In this document: positions 13,647-24,862 of the stretch, piece after piece
How positions within the stretch are numbered: the stretch's first letter is position 1
Layout: each line of letters opens with the position of its first letter
Assembly (NCBI GenBank): GCA_017562135.1
Contig: QEYB01001053.1
Span: 248,001 to 312,000 of the forward strand
Reading direction: 5' to 3'
Length of the DNA: 64,000 nt
Origin: Dipylidium caninum
Lineage: Eukaryota > Platyhelminthes > Cestoda > Cyclophyllidea > Dipylidiidae
Notes under the pieces: model-generated
What the model was told of the DNA's origin: nothing
Seen by the model: the letters and a program-made list of their open reading frames with translations, nothing else
Databases searched by the model: none
Position numbers and translations under genes: made by a program

Positions 13647-16600
13647 TGCTGTCAGCTACACTCAGCCACGCCGATGTCCACCGCCTCTTCCCCTCGCGCA
13701 TCGCCGCAGTCATATTCCCATCCACCGGACCTTTTCCCGAGAGAGACAAGGGAACCTGCGAAACATGATACTTTGCTCTGGACCCATCGTGAGCACGGGA
13801 CCATGGTGGCAGGGGAGGAGGTGGACAGCCTTCCTTGTGTCGGAGATTTGATTAGCCCTCTCCCGCCTACACCGCCAGTCTTCCCCCACCTCATTTTCTT
13901 GTCTCTCTCCTTTATTACCACTAGGACTGCGTCACACCGCTGATTCTGCCTACTTTTGTACTTGTATTATATACGCCAGATCTCGGCTTTTGCCTTCCAC
14001 TTTTTCTCTCCTACTATCCTTTCTTGTGCGTGAGGGTGTCGGGCCACGATCCTCCGCCACAGCTGCCCCTTTCAGCCCGTTCGACGGCCGAGGGTGTGCA
14101 AGACGTCTGCTCTAATCCGTCTAGCAGGAGCGCGACAGGTGGAAGTTTGTCTCTCGTCCACACCTTCCAATGTCCGGACTACGATGTGGTTGTGTACCCG
14201 TCGAGGGGCCCCTGCGAGCAGGAATGTGACGGTGGATATCATCTTTGCGTGCTATTTACGCGTCGATGCGGGCATGTGTGGACGGCCGGCCGGCAAATCG
14301 ACCGGTCGGTTGACACGCAGTCATCGGTGATTAAGTGAATATCACGTCTCGTGAAGCCGGGCAGGAAGGTGGTGTGATCCATCACGCATCGGAAAGCCTT
14401 TTGTGCCTGGGTGGAGGTGACATTCTTTCCTCAGGCCTCGGCCGCCACGCTTTTCATCTTTGTTTCTTTTATCTCACTCAACCTCACAAAATGACAGCAA
14501 AGAGAACTGAAACTGCGTGGTCTCCTCTCCTTCTCCCCTTCTTCTACGCAAGCTTAAGCTCGTGTGTCGGTTTACCCTCCAGGTGGACTGTCCGGTGGGT
14601 AGACCAAGTCCTCTTCCACGCCCCGTGAACAATTTGTAGAATTTCCTTTTCCTCCCTCATGGCCCATTCGTCCGGTGGCGGTCGCTTCTGGTGTCGGCCG
14701 CTGGGCGGGGCAACAACCAGCGATGACCGGCCTCGAGCGGCGTTGGCTCTGCTGAGGCTGGGGGAAGCGTTTTCAACCGACAGTTGGGGCGACAGCGAAG
14801 TATGGAGTGCCGAACACCCGCCGTCACGCGCGGAGATCCTCCCGGCTCCACTGGGTAGCAGTGATTTACCAGACGATCGTAGCAGACAGGAGAAGCAGCC
14901 CGCCGTCATGTGACTCGCGTGTGGATGATGCCCCGCGTCCGGCATGGGAGTTCCAGACGCAGGCGGCGTCTCCCTCGTCGCACCTGTCCCACGACGCGGT
15001 GATTTCCCACCGCCCCCCCCCATTTCCTCCCCAACTCTCCGCCCCACATCATTCACTCAGCGGCTGTGTGATCCGAGAAGCCAGACGGCAAGAGTGGCGG
15101 GAAAATCAGGGCATATTTCATCCCGCCCCCCGTCGCCACCACTCCCACCGGCCGTTAGTTGAACGTCCCCCCGACTCGCCATGCCTCTCCGTCTCGAGCT
15201 CGCCGCACAGGGGACTTGGAAGCCTGGGAGTTTGGAGGAGGCTGTGCTTGCCAAAATTTGGCCAACAGCGCAGACAGACGCCTGATTTAGGGCGCCTCGG
15301 GGGTGCGATTTGCCGGCGGGGACCCACGTCGTGCAGACGCGGCGCGGGGGCAGAAAGCGATCGCCGACAGACGCGTCGGGCGGAGGACGAAGGCGCCCCC
15401 CCTCCCCGATGAGGCAGATGAGGCAGGGACGCATTCGAGGCGCAATTCCTATCGTTAGAGGCCACTTCCCGCGACCGATAGCGGCCGGAGATGCTTGCCA
15501 CTTGCACATGCGAAACCGCAAAACTGCGAGACGCGAGGGAGCCTTTGCCTCGCCTTCTTCCGTCTCCACGCCGCGCCAGCTGCCGTGCCATTCGGCCTGT
15601 CACGGACGCAGCGCACAACAGGCGCCAAGTGGTCCGCCACTTGTCACCGCGGCTTGTATCATCTCCGCGAGGCAGAGGCGGAAGGCAGGCGAGGCGCCAC
15701 CACGGGGACTCAGGCGGGGGAGGAGGGTCGTGGTCGCCGCCGCTGCCGCCGCCTCCGCCGTCGGCACTGGCTCCACGAGCAATGTGCACCTCGGGTAGCA
15801 CAATCGCCGTCATTTATCTTCGTGTAATTACAGAAGCAGGAGGAACGAGAAGAAGAGGCGAAAGAAGACGCGGAGTGGAGCGGGCGGGGGGACGGGAGGC
15901 GGCGGTGACTGTGGGGATCGGCGATCGCGCCTTATTAGGCGCGGTCTTGTTAGCGCCACCCGAGGTATGCGCGCACACACGGAGCGCGGGAGGAGGGGCG
16001 AGGCCCGAGGAGAACGCGCGCTGGCGACTGTTGGCCATTCAGCGGGAGGCGAAGGATCGCCGTCGGAGGGTCTCGTTTCGGCCTCGGCCTTCGCCTCCCC
16101 CCTCGAGAAACAGCGAGGTGGCGGTCGACTCGCGCCAACAAGTCGAGAGTCGCCTTTCCCCGGGCGCCTGGGACCCTCGAAAGACCACGATTCCGTGGTT
16201 TCTCGTCTCCCTCCTCGTGAATGCCCGTCCAGCGGACTCGGCCGGTCTTCTCTGTGCACCGCCTTGGGCTGTGACGTGACCCTGTTCCTCCACGCGTCAC
16301 GTATGTGTGACGCGCCGTTCTCCTCCCCGACTTCTTCTTATTGCACGAATTTGTGTGTCAAACCGTATGACTCGCGGGTGGGGAAGACGCAGTGAATGAA
16401 GAGAAGGAGATCGCGGGATGACGCCCCGAAAAGTGGCCGCGAGGGGCAACTTGCGTCCGACAAAGCGAGAGACGCGTACAAATGGCTCTTTTCTAGCCAC
16501 TTCGGCGGAAGATGCCCCCTTCTTAATCCGCATTCGAGTAACGCCGAGATCATTTGGGGGGGGACGGGGTGCGGGCGGGCGCTGTCAAAAGTTGCGTCAT

Positions 16601-18540
16601 AGTTTACGGACACGTCGTGAACAGTAAATCCACTCGAGGGGTGATTAAGTCTCGGCCACGTGATAAAATAACGCCAGCGACAGCACCAGCTCCGTCTGTT
16701 CCACCTCGGCCGCCAAGACTCGCCGTGTCGGGTGCGTGTTTCGCCCCCGCGGACGGCGGAGAGGCGAAGGCAGTCGGGCGAAGTGTCCGCGTCGCCTTTC
16801 CCGCCCCACGAAAGCACGGAATTCGGACAGGACCGCGGTTAGCGTAGCGCTCTTTTCTCCGCGTCACGGAGACGTCCGTCCAACGTCGCCACGCGGCAAC
16901 CGTGCCACGTCGCTGGGAGTTTCGCCCGACTGTCCGGTCCGCGAACCACGTGCACTGGGGCAACAGCGCGGAAGGCGAGGGGAAATGGCAGCCTCCGCCT
17001 TCCTCTCCTTCGTCCTGTCCGCACGGCGTCCGGTATGCCTTTCCGCTGGTCCCGTCGACGGCGAAGGAACCTGGACGAACCCGTCGCCGACGCGCGTGAT
17101 CGTCTCAGCCTGAGACCGAGGATTCCGCTGTCCCTCGGGTGGTTGCGTAGAAAAGCGTCGTGCGTCTCGGCGAATGATCCACTCGCTTAAGGGCCGCCTC
17201 CAGCCGAGAGGACTGTGACTCAGCGGAGGTTGGCCAGACGAGGAATTTGCGGTTCTGGGAGATGCCACACACCAACTCGCTCGGCAGCTCGGCCACTCCG
17301 CAGCCGCGTGTCAGTGAGACGGTTGAGTAATTTGACCAGGATTAATTGCGTCCACCCCGACTTATCCGACATCTCCATTTACCGGCCTTAAGTGATTATG
17401 CGTCAGTTAGGACCATTAACTGAATTAGTTAAGGCCACAAGTATTCTGCCAGCGAGTCTCGTCCGGCTGGACACACTGTCTCGCCTTCCCGCTACAACCC
17501 AGGCCGGAGACGCCACCTTCAAGACTCGATGGGCGCAATGGAGCGTAGTTGATGGGGCCACGGGCGGGCGTTTGGTCTCGTCGAATCACTCAGACTAAGG
17601 CAAGGAAGTCCTAGGTGACGCGGACCGCACGTCGGGTGTCCCCGTCTCCTCGGGTCTGCATTACTCAGCGCTCAACGTGATGTTACTGTCGACTGGCCAC
17701 GACGGTCAGAGGTCGCGCCGGGGTCACTTCATCCGCCTTCGGGCATAATGCACGCGGTGCTTTGGAGGAGGCCGCCTCGCTGCGGGGCAAAGAAGCTGGC
17801 TAGAAGGGTGTCGAGGACGCTGAGCGCGTGCCGAGTCGTGGACCCGTGTGGCCCACTGTCCGGCGTGGGGAGGCGGAGGCTGCTTAGCCAAACTAACCTA
17901 CTTTTCTGCATCCCTGAATCGGCGATCGCCCCGACTGATAAGTCTGTGCGCGGGTGGGAGGTGGCCAAACCTCAGCCGTCCCGACTGCTGTGCGTAGTTG
18001 GACAGGACGAGCGGCCTCCCGCGGCGTCGGTGACTGCGGCTGTGCGGTGGCAGACAGGAGGGGAATTGTGATTAAAAATTGCATCAGCCTCGTCCCAGTG
18101 CAAATGACTTGTCAACTTTCGTCAAAAAACCCAATTTCCCAATAAAATGGACACGTATCAGCGGTGTCTACCTAAACTCCCACAGTCCCGGTCGCTTTCT
18201 CTTCGGTCTTGTTACGCTTCTGACCAGGCATTCGGACAATTTAGTGTTAAAACCAGCTAGGTGATCGGGCTCTACTGTTGACGTAGGACAGGAGCCTCCG
18301 ATAAATCTTACCGAGATTTTACGAATACGATTTCATTAAACAAAGTCAAATATTGAGGCTCGAACTAGATTAAAATTACTAGCCCAAGTGCGCGCAAGCG
18401 ACCAGCAAAGTGTGATGACCTCGCCTAGGGAAGAACAGTGAAACATCAACTTCGTAAACATTTCTTTTGGCCGTAACAATCCCCACTTATTTCACAAAAT
18501 AAATCACGACTTAGCCTACTGATCAGGATAAACCATCTAT
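13647..18540. other. Intergenic GC-rich DNA, no gene recognised
   Basis: Follows the PHACTR stop codon and should hold its 3' untranslated region, although no clear AATAAA lies close after the stop. The rest is GC-rich with overlapping open frames on both strands that encode Arg/Pro/Ser-rich peptides with no recognisable domain, typical of chance ORFs. An AATAAA is present near 18141, but nothing upstream identifies a transcript it would serve. Confidence 0.5.
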
Positions 18541-18751
18541 TTGAAAACCAAAGCTATTTCCGTTACTCACCCTCCACCAATCAGATGGACATACAGGCAT
18601 ACATTCAAACATGCGCAGCTGGCCAATAGGAAGGCCACAAACTGCGCGAACGTCACTGGTTGGCTGCATGACTAACCGCGAATAGGCGCAGCAGCTATTA
18701 AATGCGCTACACACACAGGCGTCATTACACGGTAATAATCGACGCGGTCGA
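18541..18751 (+). promoter_or_regulatory. Compact CCAAT/TATA-like promoter
   Basis: Two forward CCAAT boxes (18577-18581 and 18623-18627), an inverted CCAA-like TTGGC near 18660, and a TATTAAA at 18696-18702 are arranged in the usual order upstream of an ATG at 18752. A TCATTA initiator-like sequence lies about 25 bases after the TATTAAA. Base composition drops from GC-rich to mixed here. The arrangement is what a metazoan polymerase II core promoter looks like; function is inferred. Confidence 0.5.
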
Positions 18752-18850
18752 ATGGCTACGGTGTACGGGATATACGAAGAAAAGCTAAGCAACGAGGAGA
18801 TGCTCTCTCGGAGTATTGGATGTATCGACGATCCGCCAATTCCACCTCGT
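18752..18850 (+). CDS. Candidate first coding exon, possibly of the Iroquois gene
   Basis: An ATG at 18752 opens 33 codons beginning MATVYGIYEEKLSNEEM and ending DDPPIPPR, followed at once by a GTAGGT donor, so the exon ends in phase 0. It sits directly behind the CCAAT/TATA-like promoter. The next same-strand exon that I can identify, at 22831, starts after a TTCTCTCAG acceptor in phase 0 and in the homeobox frame, so the two join without a frameshift. The join would cross a 3.98-kb intron. I do not recognise the peptide, and it could instead belong to an unrecognised gene. Confidence 0.4.
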
Positions 18851-19329
18851 GTAGGTTTGAGCCTTTCCCCCAACCCCCCCTTTTTTATGCCATCCTATTG
18901 GGTTAGAATTTTTTACGTATCCCACATTTTGTATATGGTAAAAAGGCATTGTACGAGTCAGAATTCGTTCGTCCAAATTCCACTCTTCACGTCTTGCCAC
19001 GCTTGTAGCCTTGAGGTTAAGTTTTTAAAATTTTACACAGTTTTTCATGTTATTAATTTAGCGTTAGTTGACTAAGAGAAGGAGAAGGAGTAACAATCGC
19101 CCTCAAGCCGCTCCAGCGTAGCTCTTTCGTGCAGCTTTCGCCATTTTTAAGAGAGTAGAAAGCACTTTGAACCGTTATAATCACCAGTGGTGTTAAAAGT
19201 GACACCTCTGGCCTTCATGGTTCACAGAATAGGAGTCATTGTAAATTCAAGGAGGCGAATTTCGTGCTGTTAGCACCATCTGAAGTGACCAAGGCAGGCG
19301 TTTAAATCACCCCCCCCCACCCCCCGGCA

Positions 19330-19500
19330 ATGCAACTTCCAACCACCTCGCGAGCGATTTTCACATTCACGGTGATGGGAAAAATTCCAACTTCATCACG
19401 GGCTAATGCACCCTTAATTGTTGGTGTCATCGTCGTCGTCATTGTCGCCGTCGTCATCAGCGTCTGCATCGTCAGCACGCACCGACGCATTCCAAGATAG
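19330..19500 (+). other. Short open frame with a membrane-helix-like segment, status uncertain
   Basis: ATG to TAG, 56 codons. Residues about 28-48 are almost all Ile/Val/Leu/Gly/Ala and are followed by STHRRIPR, a pattern like a single transmembrane helix with a positive cytoplasmic flank. The hydrophobic stretch comes from a GTC/ATC-rich simple sequence (it reads as poly-Asp on the other strand), so the resemblance may be a composition artefact. No splice partner was identified. Confidence 0.2.
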
Positions 19501-21807
19501 CAACGAGGCGCTGACAATCGATGGGGAGGGTGATAGCCCAATCACGGCCAACACGTGCCGCGACATACAATGACAACAGTTGGCGGTGATAACAGCGGCA
19601 TTCTTAAACATACCCCTTATAGCGGTGTTTGGGACTGGGGCACTTTCAGTGCCCTTCCACTCCTCGCCTACACACTCGCCTTCGTGTATTTCCATCAGCG
19701 CGCTTGAAATCAGTCTCCCCGGACGCGGGAGACCCCTTCGACCCTGTGCGGTGTTGTCCGCCTTCTGCGTCTTCTCGCGCCACCGTCACCGCCACACACA
19801 CTCACACATGGCTGGGATTCCGCGACTGACCACACGTGAACGGACTTTTAAAACACGCTCGATTTTGCCTTATTTCACACAAAATGAACTTCGGGTGACC
19901 TTGATTGACATGAGCAAGTGAGCTGCGATCAGGTGATTTAAAAGGTTGTGAGGTGAACATAAAAATTTTGAGTAAAAAGCGCCTTGCTCAAAGCAAGCCC
20001 GGCGCGGGTTGCTGCCAGACTTGGCGAAGGACGACGAGGAGGAGGAGAAAAAACTTTGGGCGACTCCGCGGGTTCTTGGCCAGTTACTCTGGCGCCATAC
20101 GACTTTGTCGATGGGGAGGAGTCCCGCGGCCTCCCGTCATTCTGCCTTCAGGCGTCACCCTCAGCTTGGAGCCAACGCCACCAACCAGAGTCAACGTGAC
20201 CGGGTTCTGGCAAAGTCGTCGTGCAGGAGAGGAGGCTGCCATACTGTCGACTCCACCACGCGGCGCCTGTTTCGGGAAGTAGACGTGGAGACGGGTTTGA
20301 GTGAAGGCTGTTTTAGGCCGAGTTTGCCTCGCCGCGGGGTCGAGGGGGGCCTGAGTGCTGATTGGTCAATTCAGAGGCTGCGACGCCCACTTTACTCCAC
20401 TCTTCCCCCCTCCACCTCTCCATCCGGAGGCGATCCTACTTCAATTTCCCCGAGATCTGGAGACATCACCATCGCCGCGTTGCCTCGGTGGAGGCCAGAA
20501 GCGCCTCAGTCCCGTCCGGAGGGAGTTTCGCCCTTTCCCTCCTAAATCAGGGCTTTGAACTGCGTAATTTACCATATTTTGTATATTTCGTCGTGCGAAA
20601 TGGCTTATGCCGACAGACGTGACTTTCCTGTCGCCCTGAGGCCGTCTAATCCCACCACCGGCCACTTTCGACGGGGGAAAGGGGAACTCGGCATTCAATC
20701 CACAGGCCAGCGCACACTCGTGTGTGCGTGTGTGTGTTTGCGCCACGTGGTCGGAGGTCCGCCTTGAAGGCAGACGTAGTCAACCGACACCCGCCCGACG
20801 GACAGCGCGTCGGGTTGGCTTGCTGGCGGAGTTCAACCGCCTAAATAGCGCGGATTTGTCGGCCAACGACTCAGGATATTCACAGTGCGGCGGGTAATGC
20901 CGCGTAAACCAGTCGAAACGTGGTGTTGACTGCGACCCGGTGGTGCACGCAGCACCAAAGGCGGTTCAAAGAAAAAGCTGCGGAATTGACGGCCGCAGAC
21001 GAGGCCGCTCGGCCCACGAATCGACGCCGACAACACCAACAGCAGTTGTTATTGCGTTAGGTCTTTTCAATGAGGAGGAGGAGGAGGAGGAGGCAGAGGT
21101 AAAAAGGAGAGAGAATAAGTTAAAAAGCGTGCTCCTCTCCTCCTCCCCCTTCCCCGCCCTCTCCCCACTGCCTCCTGTCCGCCGCGCCCCGCCCCGCCGT
21201 GCCGCGCCGCGCCTCGCTGCGCTTTCCCCTCGAGGCGAGAGGGACGAAGAGGCCTCAAATGAAGAGACCACACAGGGCGATTTCCATTCCTCGGCCGCCC
21301 CATCCCGCCCAGTCGCAGAGCCGAAAACGACAGGGACCACCCAGCTGGTGAAATCGCGGACAGCTGTCGTGAAAGGGAAGTCGTCTACCTCCACCGCCTT
21401 CTCCAACCGTCGCTGTTGCGGTCGAGGTGGCAAAAGACTGCGGCTTTTCTGCGCTGGCGACCACGCGGCCATACACCGACAGCGCTGGGTTTGGACCGCG
21501 TGAGCGTCTTCTCAAATCCCCCGTTCGACGGTGTTCTGGGATCGTGTCATTCTCCCGCCCTGCGCCATTCGACGTTCACCTGCATTCCACGCGATCTCGT
21601 CGCGTGTAATTCGGAGGCAGAATAAAAAATCGAGTTGGCACCACCTGGCCACGGCGTGACGGCATCGCGGCCCCGGGGTCACCGAGACCGCCGCCGCGTC
21701 TCTCACCCCGGTGCAGCGGTCACCCACTCTCTCGTCGCGTCTGGCGCGACCCGGTGACCCGACCTGCACGCAGACGGGTGTCATTCAGCCTTTTTAAAGA
21801 GCAGCAG

Positions 21808-21856
21808 CAAAACCGCCGTGTGGCAGCGGACTCAAAACCGCCGTGTGGCGGCGGAC
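21808..21856. repeat. 25-base direct repeat, two copies
   Basis: CAAAACCGCCGTGTGGC followed by AGCGGACT, then the same unit with one change in the second half. The copies are adjacent. Confidence 0.8.
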
Positions 21857-22830
21857 ACCGACTCGATGACCATCAGACAGACTTCTCCGGGGCAACTCGC
21901 AACCATCAAGTCGGTGGGTTGTGATCAGAGCTCTGAACTGCAACCCGCGTGACCCGCTGTCCTCGTCTGACGCGCCAGGCGGCAATTGGGCGGATTCCGC
22001 TGCGAGGACCGTGGCCGGCGCCATCTGAAGAGGCCTTGACGCAAAATTCAAACTATCACATCCACTTCCAGACTTGGGTGTTTGTCGGTACCACCCTCCC
22101 CAGGGACGAACAGGCATTTGGTCTGATTCGCCGGAACCGCGATTCGTGACATCTTCCCGAGCAAATCGGCCAATATCATCGTCAGAAGACGCCTTTGCGG
22201 AGGCTGAATTTACAAAAGGCTTGAAATCGGGGAGATTACTCAACAAATGTCGGATACTACTTACGGCTCATATAAGTAGCACACCCATCTGCGAGATGAT
22301 AAAAATGAAGATGGTTCTTTTGTAAGGAAAAAAAGAGTGGCAGAATTGAGTTGCCAAGAGGTCCAAGGGGAGGCGCGAAATGGCGGCCGTTGCTACTACC
22401 ACCTGACTACCTGCCGTCAAGTCACAACCGCGACAGCTGCTGTGCCCTCGGCTGCGCGCACACCCGTGCGTGCGTGCGTGTGCGACTGTGGGTGCCCTCG
22501 TGCCATCTCACGACGGATAAGTTTGTTTAACGGGCAGACAGCAGTCTGTTTGCCACTGTAGGCGTGTGCTTTGAAGCCCAGGGAAGGCACGAGATCGCAA
22601 GGGAGAGCGCGAGGAAGACGTGGAGGTCGGAGCTGGGCCGAGGGGAGGGGGGCGGAGGGGGGATGAAAGGGCGGAGAGGGCTGTCGACTGAGATTTTGCA
22701 GTGCTACTGTCCAGTTATTGACTCGTGTCCGCGACGCGCAAGTCAAAAGGCAACGGCAAGACAACTGTTGTCTCTCTGCGTGTGTGTGGACGGTGCGAGG
22801 CAGCTTCACCTGTTTTTTGTCTTCTCTCAG

Positions 22831-24776
22831 ATCTCCCACGACCAGACCAGCATGGTTCAACATTACCAGCCTCATGGACCCTATCCACTTCCATCGCCGC
22901 CTCGTCTGCCCCTTCAACCGTCCCCGTACCAGAACGAGGCGAGAGCAGCGCAGCTCCCGCCGCCTGTTCCTCCTCCCGCCGTGGCCTACCCCGACGCCTA
23001 CTCCATGTGGGAGAGGAAGGTTTACACCAGCCTCCAGCCCTCGAGGCCCCCTCCGTACCCTGTGGAGGTGCATCGGCCCTCCAGACTGCCTGCAGTGTAC
23101 AATCCGGTCCCTCAGCCACCGAGTCTCTCCCCGGGCCTCTCGGGCGGCAACTCCGTGGAGTACGCCTCCTGCTCGACGTCCGGCACGCCGTGCGACTTCC
23201 ACCACAACGACCAGTTCACACCGCCAGCCCAGTCGGAGGCTGTTCATCCCATCGTCTATCGCCGCAGCCCGCCACAACTGCCGATGCCGAGCAATTCCGG
23301 CGAGCCGGTGTTCCCGCCGCCGTTGGAGGCGTCGCGATTCCCCCCGGCGCAAGCTCCACCCCCGCCAAACCAGGCGTTTCCCTCGTCGCCGATGGGCCTT
23401 GCTCAGAGACGACCGTCCAACATGCCCCTGCAGCCCTTCTACCCGCAGCCGAGTCTGTGCAATGGACGCGGCGCCGGAGGTGGCTGCGGCGGAGCGACCG
23501 CGGGCGGAGGCGCACCGGCATTCATGGAGTCCAACTTTGATGGCATTCAACCGACACCGATGATGCCGCCTCAGGGGTGAGTGACCGTCGATGCGCGCCT
23601 CCTCCTCCCCCTCCTCTCCTTTTCGGGGTGCACACGCGTTTGCCCGTGTGTGTGTGTGTGATAACAGTTGTGTCCAAAGAAGTGATATTCAGTTTGTGTG
23701 TGTGGAGCGGGGGAAACGGTTTTCGTGCATCAGCACCTCCGCCTCGGGCGCCCAGCGGCAGCCCCGCCGCCCCGCCCCGTTCACCCGGAAAAGGCGGGAA
23801 AATAGGAGGCTGCGCAAAAAATCGTGTACACATACACGCGCACACACACACACACACTTGGCCGGGCGAGGGCAGCGCTACCCCCAAAAAGCCGTGACAG
23901 TCGAATTAGGCCGATTTGACGAACAAATGCGCATGGTCCACCGACAAAAATGCGGCCGGGAGGGCGGCGGACCCCGAGTTGCGGTGGCAGCATGTGCAGG
24001 CCGGGGGGTGGGGGGGGAGGAGGAAGGTGGCCTGCTCCGCCGCTGCCGTCACCGGCCTGCGCTGCCTCGGCCTCGGCCTTTGACCGTCTTCTTGTGCCCT
24101 GTTGCAGGAGTTCAGGCCAACTGGACGGTCCGAGACGGAAGAACGCGACTCGACAGGCCACAGCCTACCTGAAGAAGTGGCTGAGCGAGCACAGCACCAA
24201 CCCGTACCCGACGAAGAATGAGAAGATCATGCTGGCCTTCATCACGAAGATGAGCTTCAACCAGGTAGGCGGTCACCCCAACAGCCTTTTCCCCGCCCCG
24301 CGCCGCCCCCAGTGACACGAATGCTTTGTCGCCAGATATCCACGTGGTTCGCCAATGCGAGACGACGCCTGAAGAAGGAGAACAAGATGACCTGGTCGCC
24401 GAAGACCGGCTCTACAGAGTCGCGGCCGAGGGTGCCCGAGTTGGTGCGTGGCGAGGGCGAGGAGAGCAGCGAGGGACGCGTGTCCAGCCGGCTGGAGACG
24501 GTCTCGGAGTGCGACCAGCCACTGGGCCACGGTCAGCCCGAGGACCCCTTCGCCGCGGAGGAGGTCTTTTCCCTCGCCTTCACCGGCGGCGACGTGCGAC
24601 CGCCGCTCCCCCCCGCCGCGGTGTTTCCCCATCCCACGTCGGCCGGCGAGGGGGCGACCGCCTTCGTCTACGGGAGTGGACACGACGAGGCGATGTTCTG
24701 TCACGCGCGCGACTACTTCACCAACAGCACCGAGGACGAGGGTGGACATCGCAGTCACCTGACTTCCATCCACTGA
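22831..24776 (+). CDS. IRX: Iroquois-class TALE homeobox transcription factor
   Basis: A DNA-binding developmental regulator acting in the nucleus. Exons: 22831-23576 (ATG at 22852), 24108-24264, 24336-24776 (TGA). Exon 1 encodes a Pro-rich activation-type N-terminus. Exon 2 starts the homeodomain with [20 protein letters not shown] and carries the TALE three-residue loop ([13 protein letters not shown]). Exon 3 continues [17 protein letters not shown] then MTWSPK, the recognition helix and C-flank diagnostic of Iroquois and not of Mohawk or Meis. The intron inside the homeodomain falls just before the recognition helix. From ATG 22852 the protein is 440 residues; joined to the candidate exon at 18752 it would be 480. 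The C-terminal part (about 125 residues after the homeodomain) is short, acidic, and has no clear IRO box. Some Iroquois genes are clustered, but no second copy is visible here. Confidence 0.93.
23645..23858. repeat. GT/CA microsatellites in Iroquois intron
   Basis: A (GT)n run near 23645-23660 and a (CA)n run at about 23833-23858, both interrupted, lie in the intron before the homeodomain exon. They are complementary and could pair in the pre-mRNA, but they are also common simple repeats. Confidence 0.7.
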
Positions 24777-24856
24777 CCTCCTCAAGTCTTTCTTTCCTCC
24801 TCCAACGACACCATCACCTCCTTGACTCCTTACAAGTGCATTGCCCGGGAAAGGGC

Positions 24857-24862
24857 AATAAA
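24857..24862 (+). terminator. AATAAA polyadenylation signal for the Iroquois gene
   Basis: A canonical AATAAA lies 80 bases after the Iroquois stop codon on the same strand. Confidence 0.6.

Larger units (their letters stand above)
18851..22830 (+). other. Putative first intron of the Iroquois gene or intergenic DNA
   Basis: The first 1.2 kb are moderately AT-rich, then the sequence returns to high GC. It contains a 25-base direct repeat at 21808-21856, a GGA run near 21070-21093, and a 56-codon open frame at 19330-19500 listed separately. No conserved domain was seen on either strand. Confidence 0.4.
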
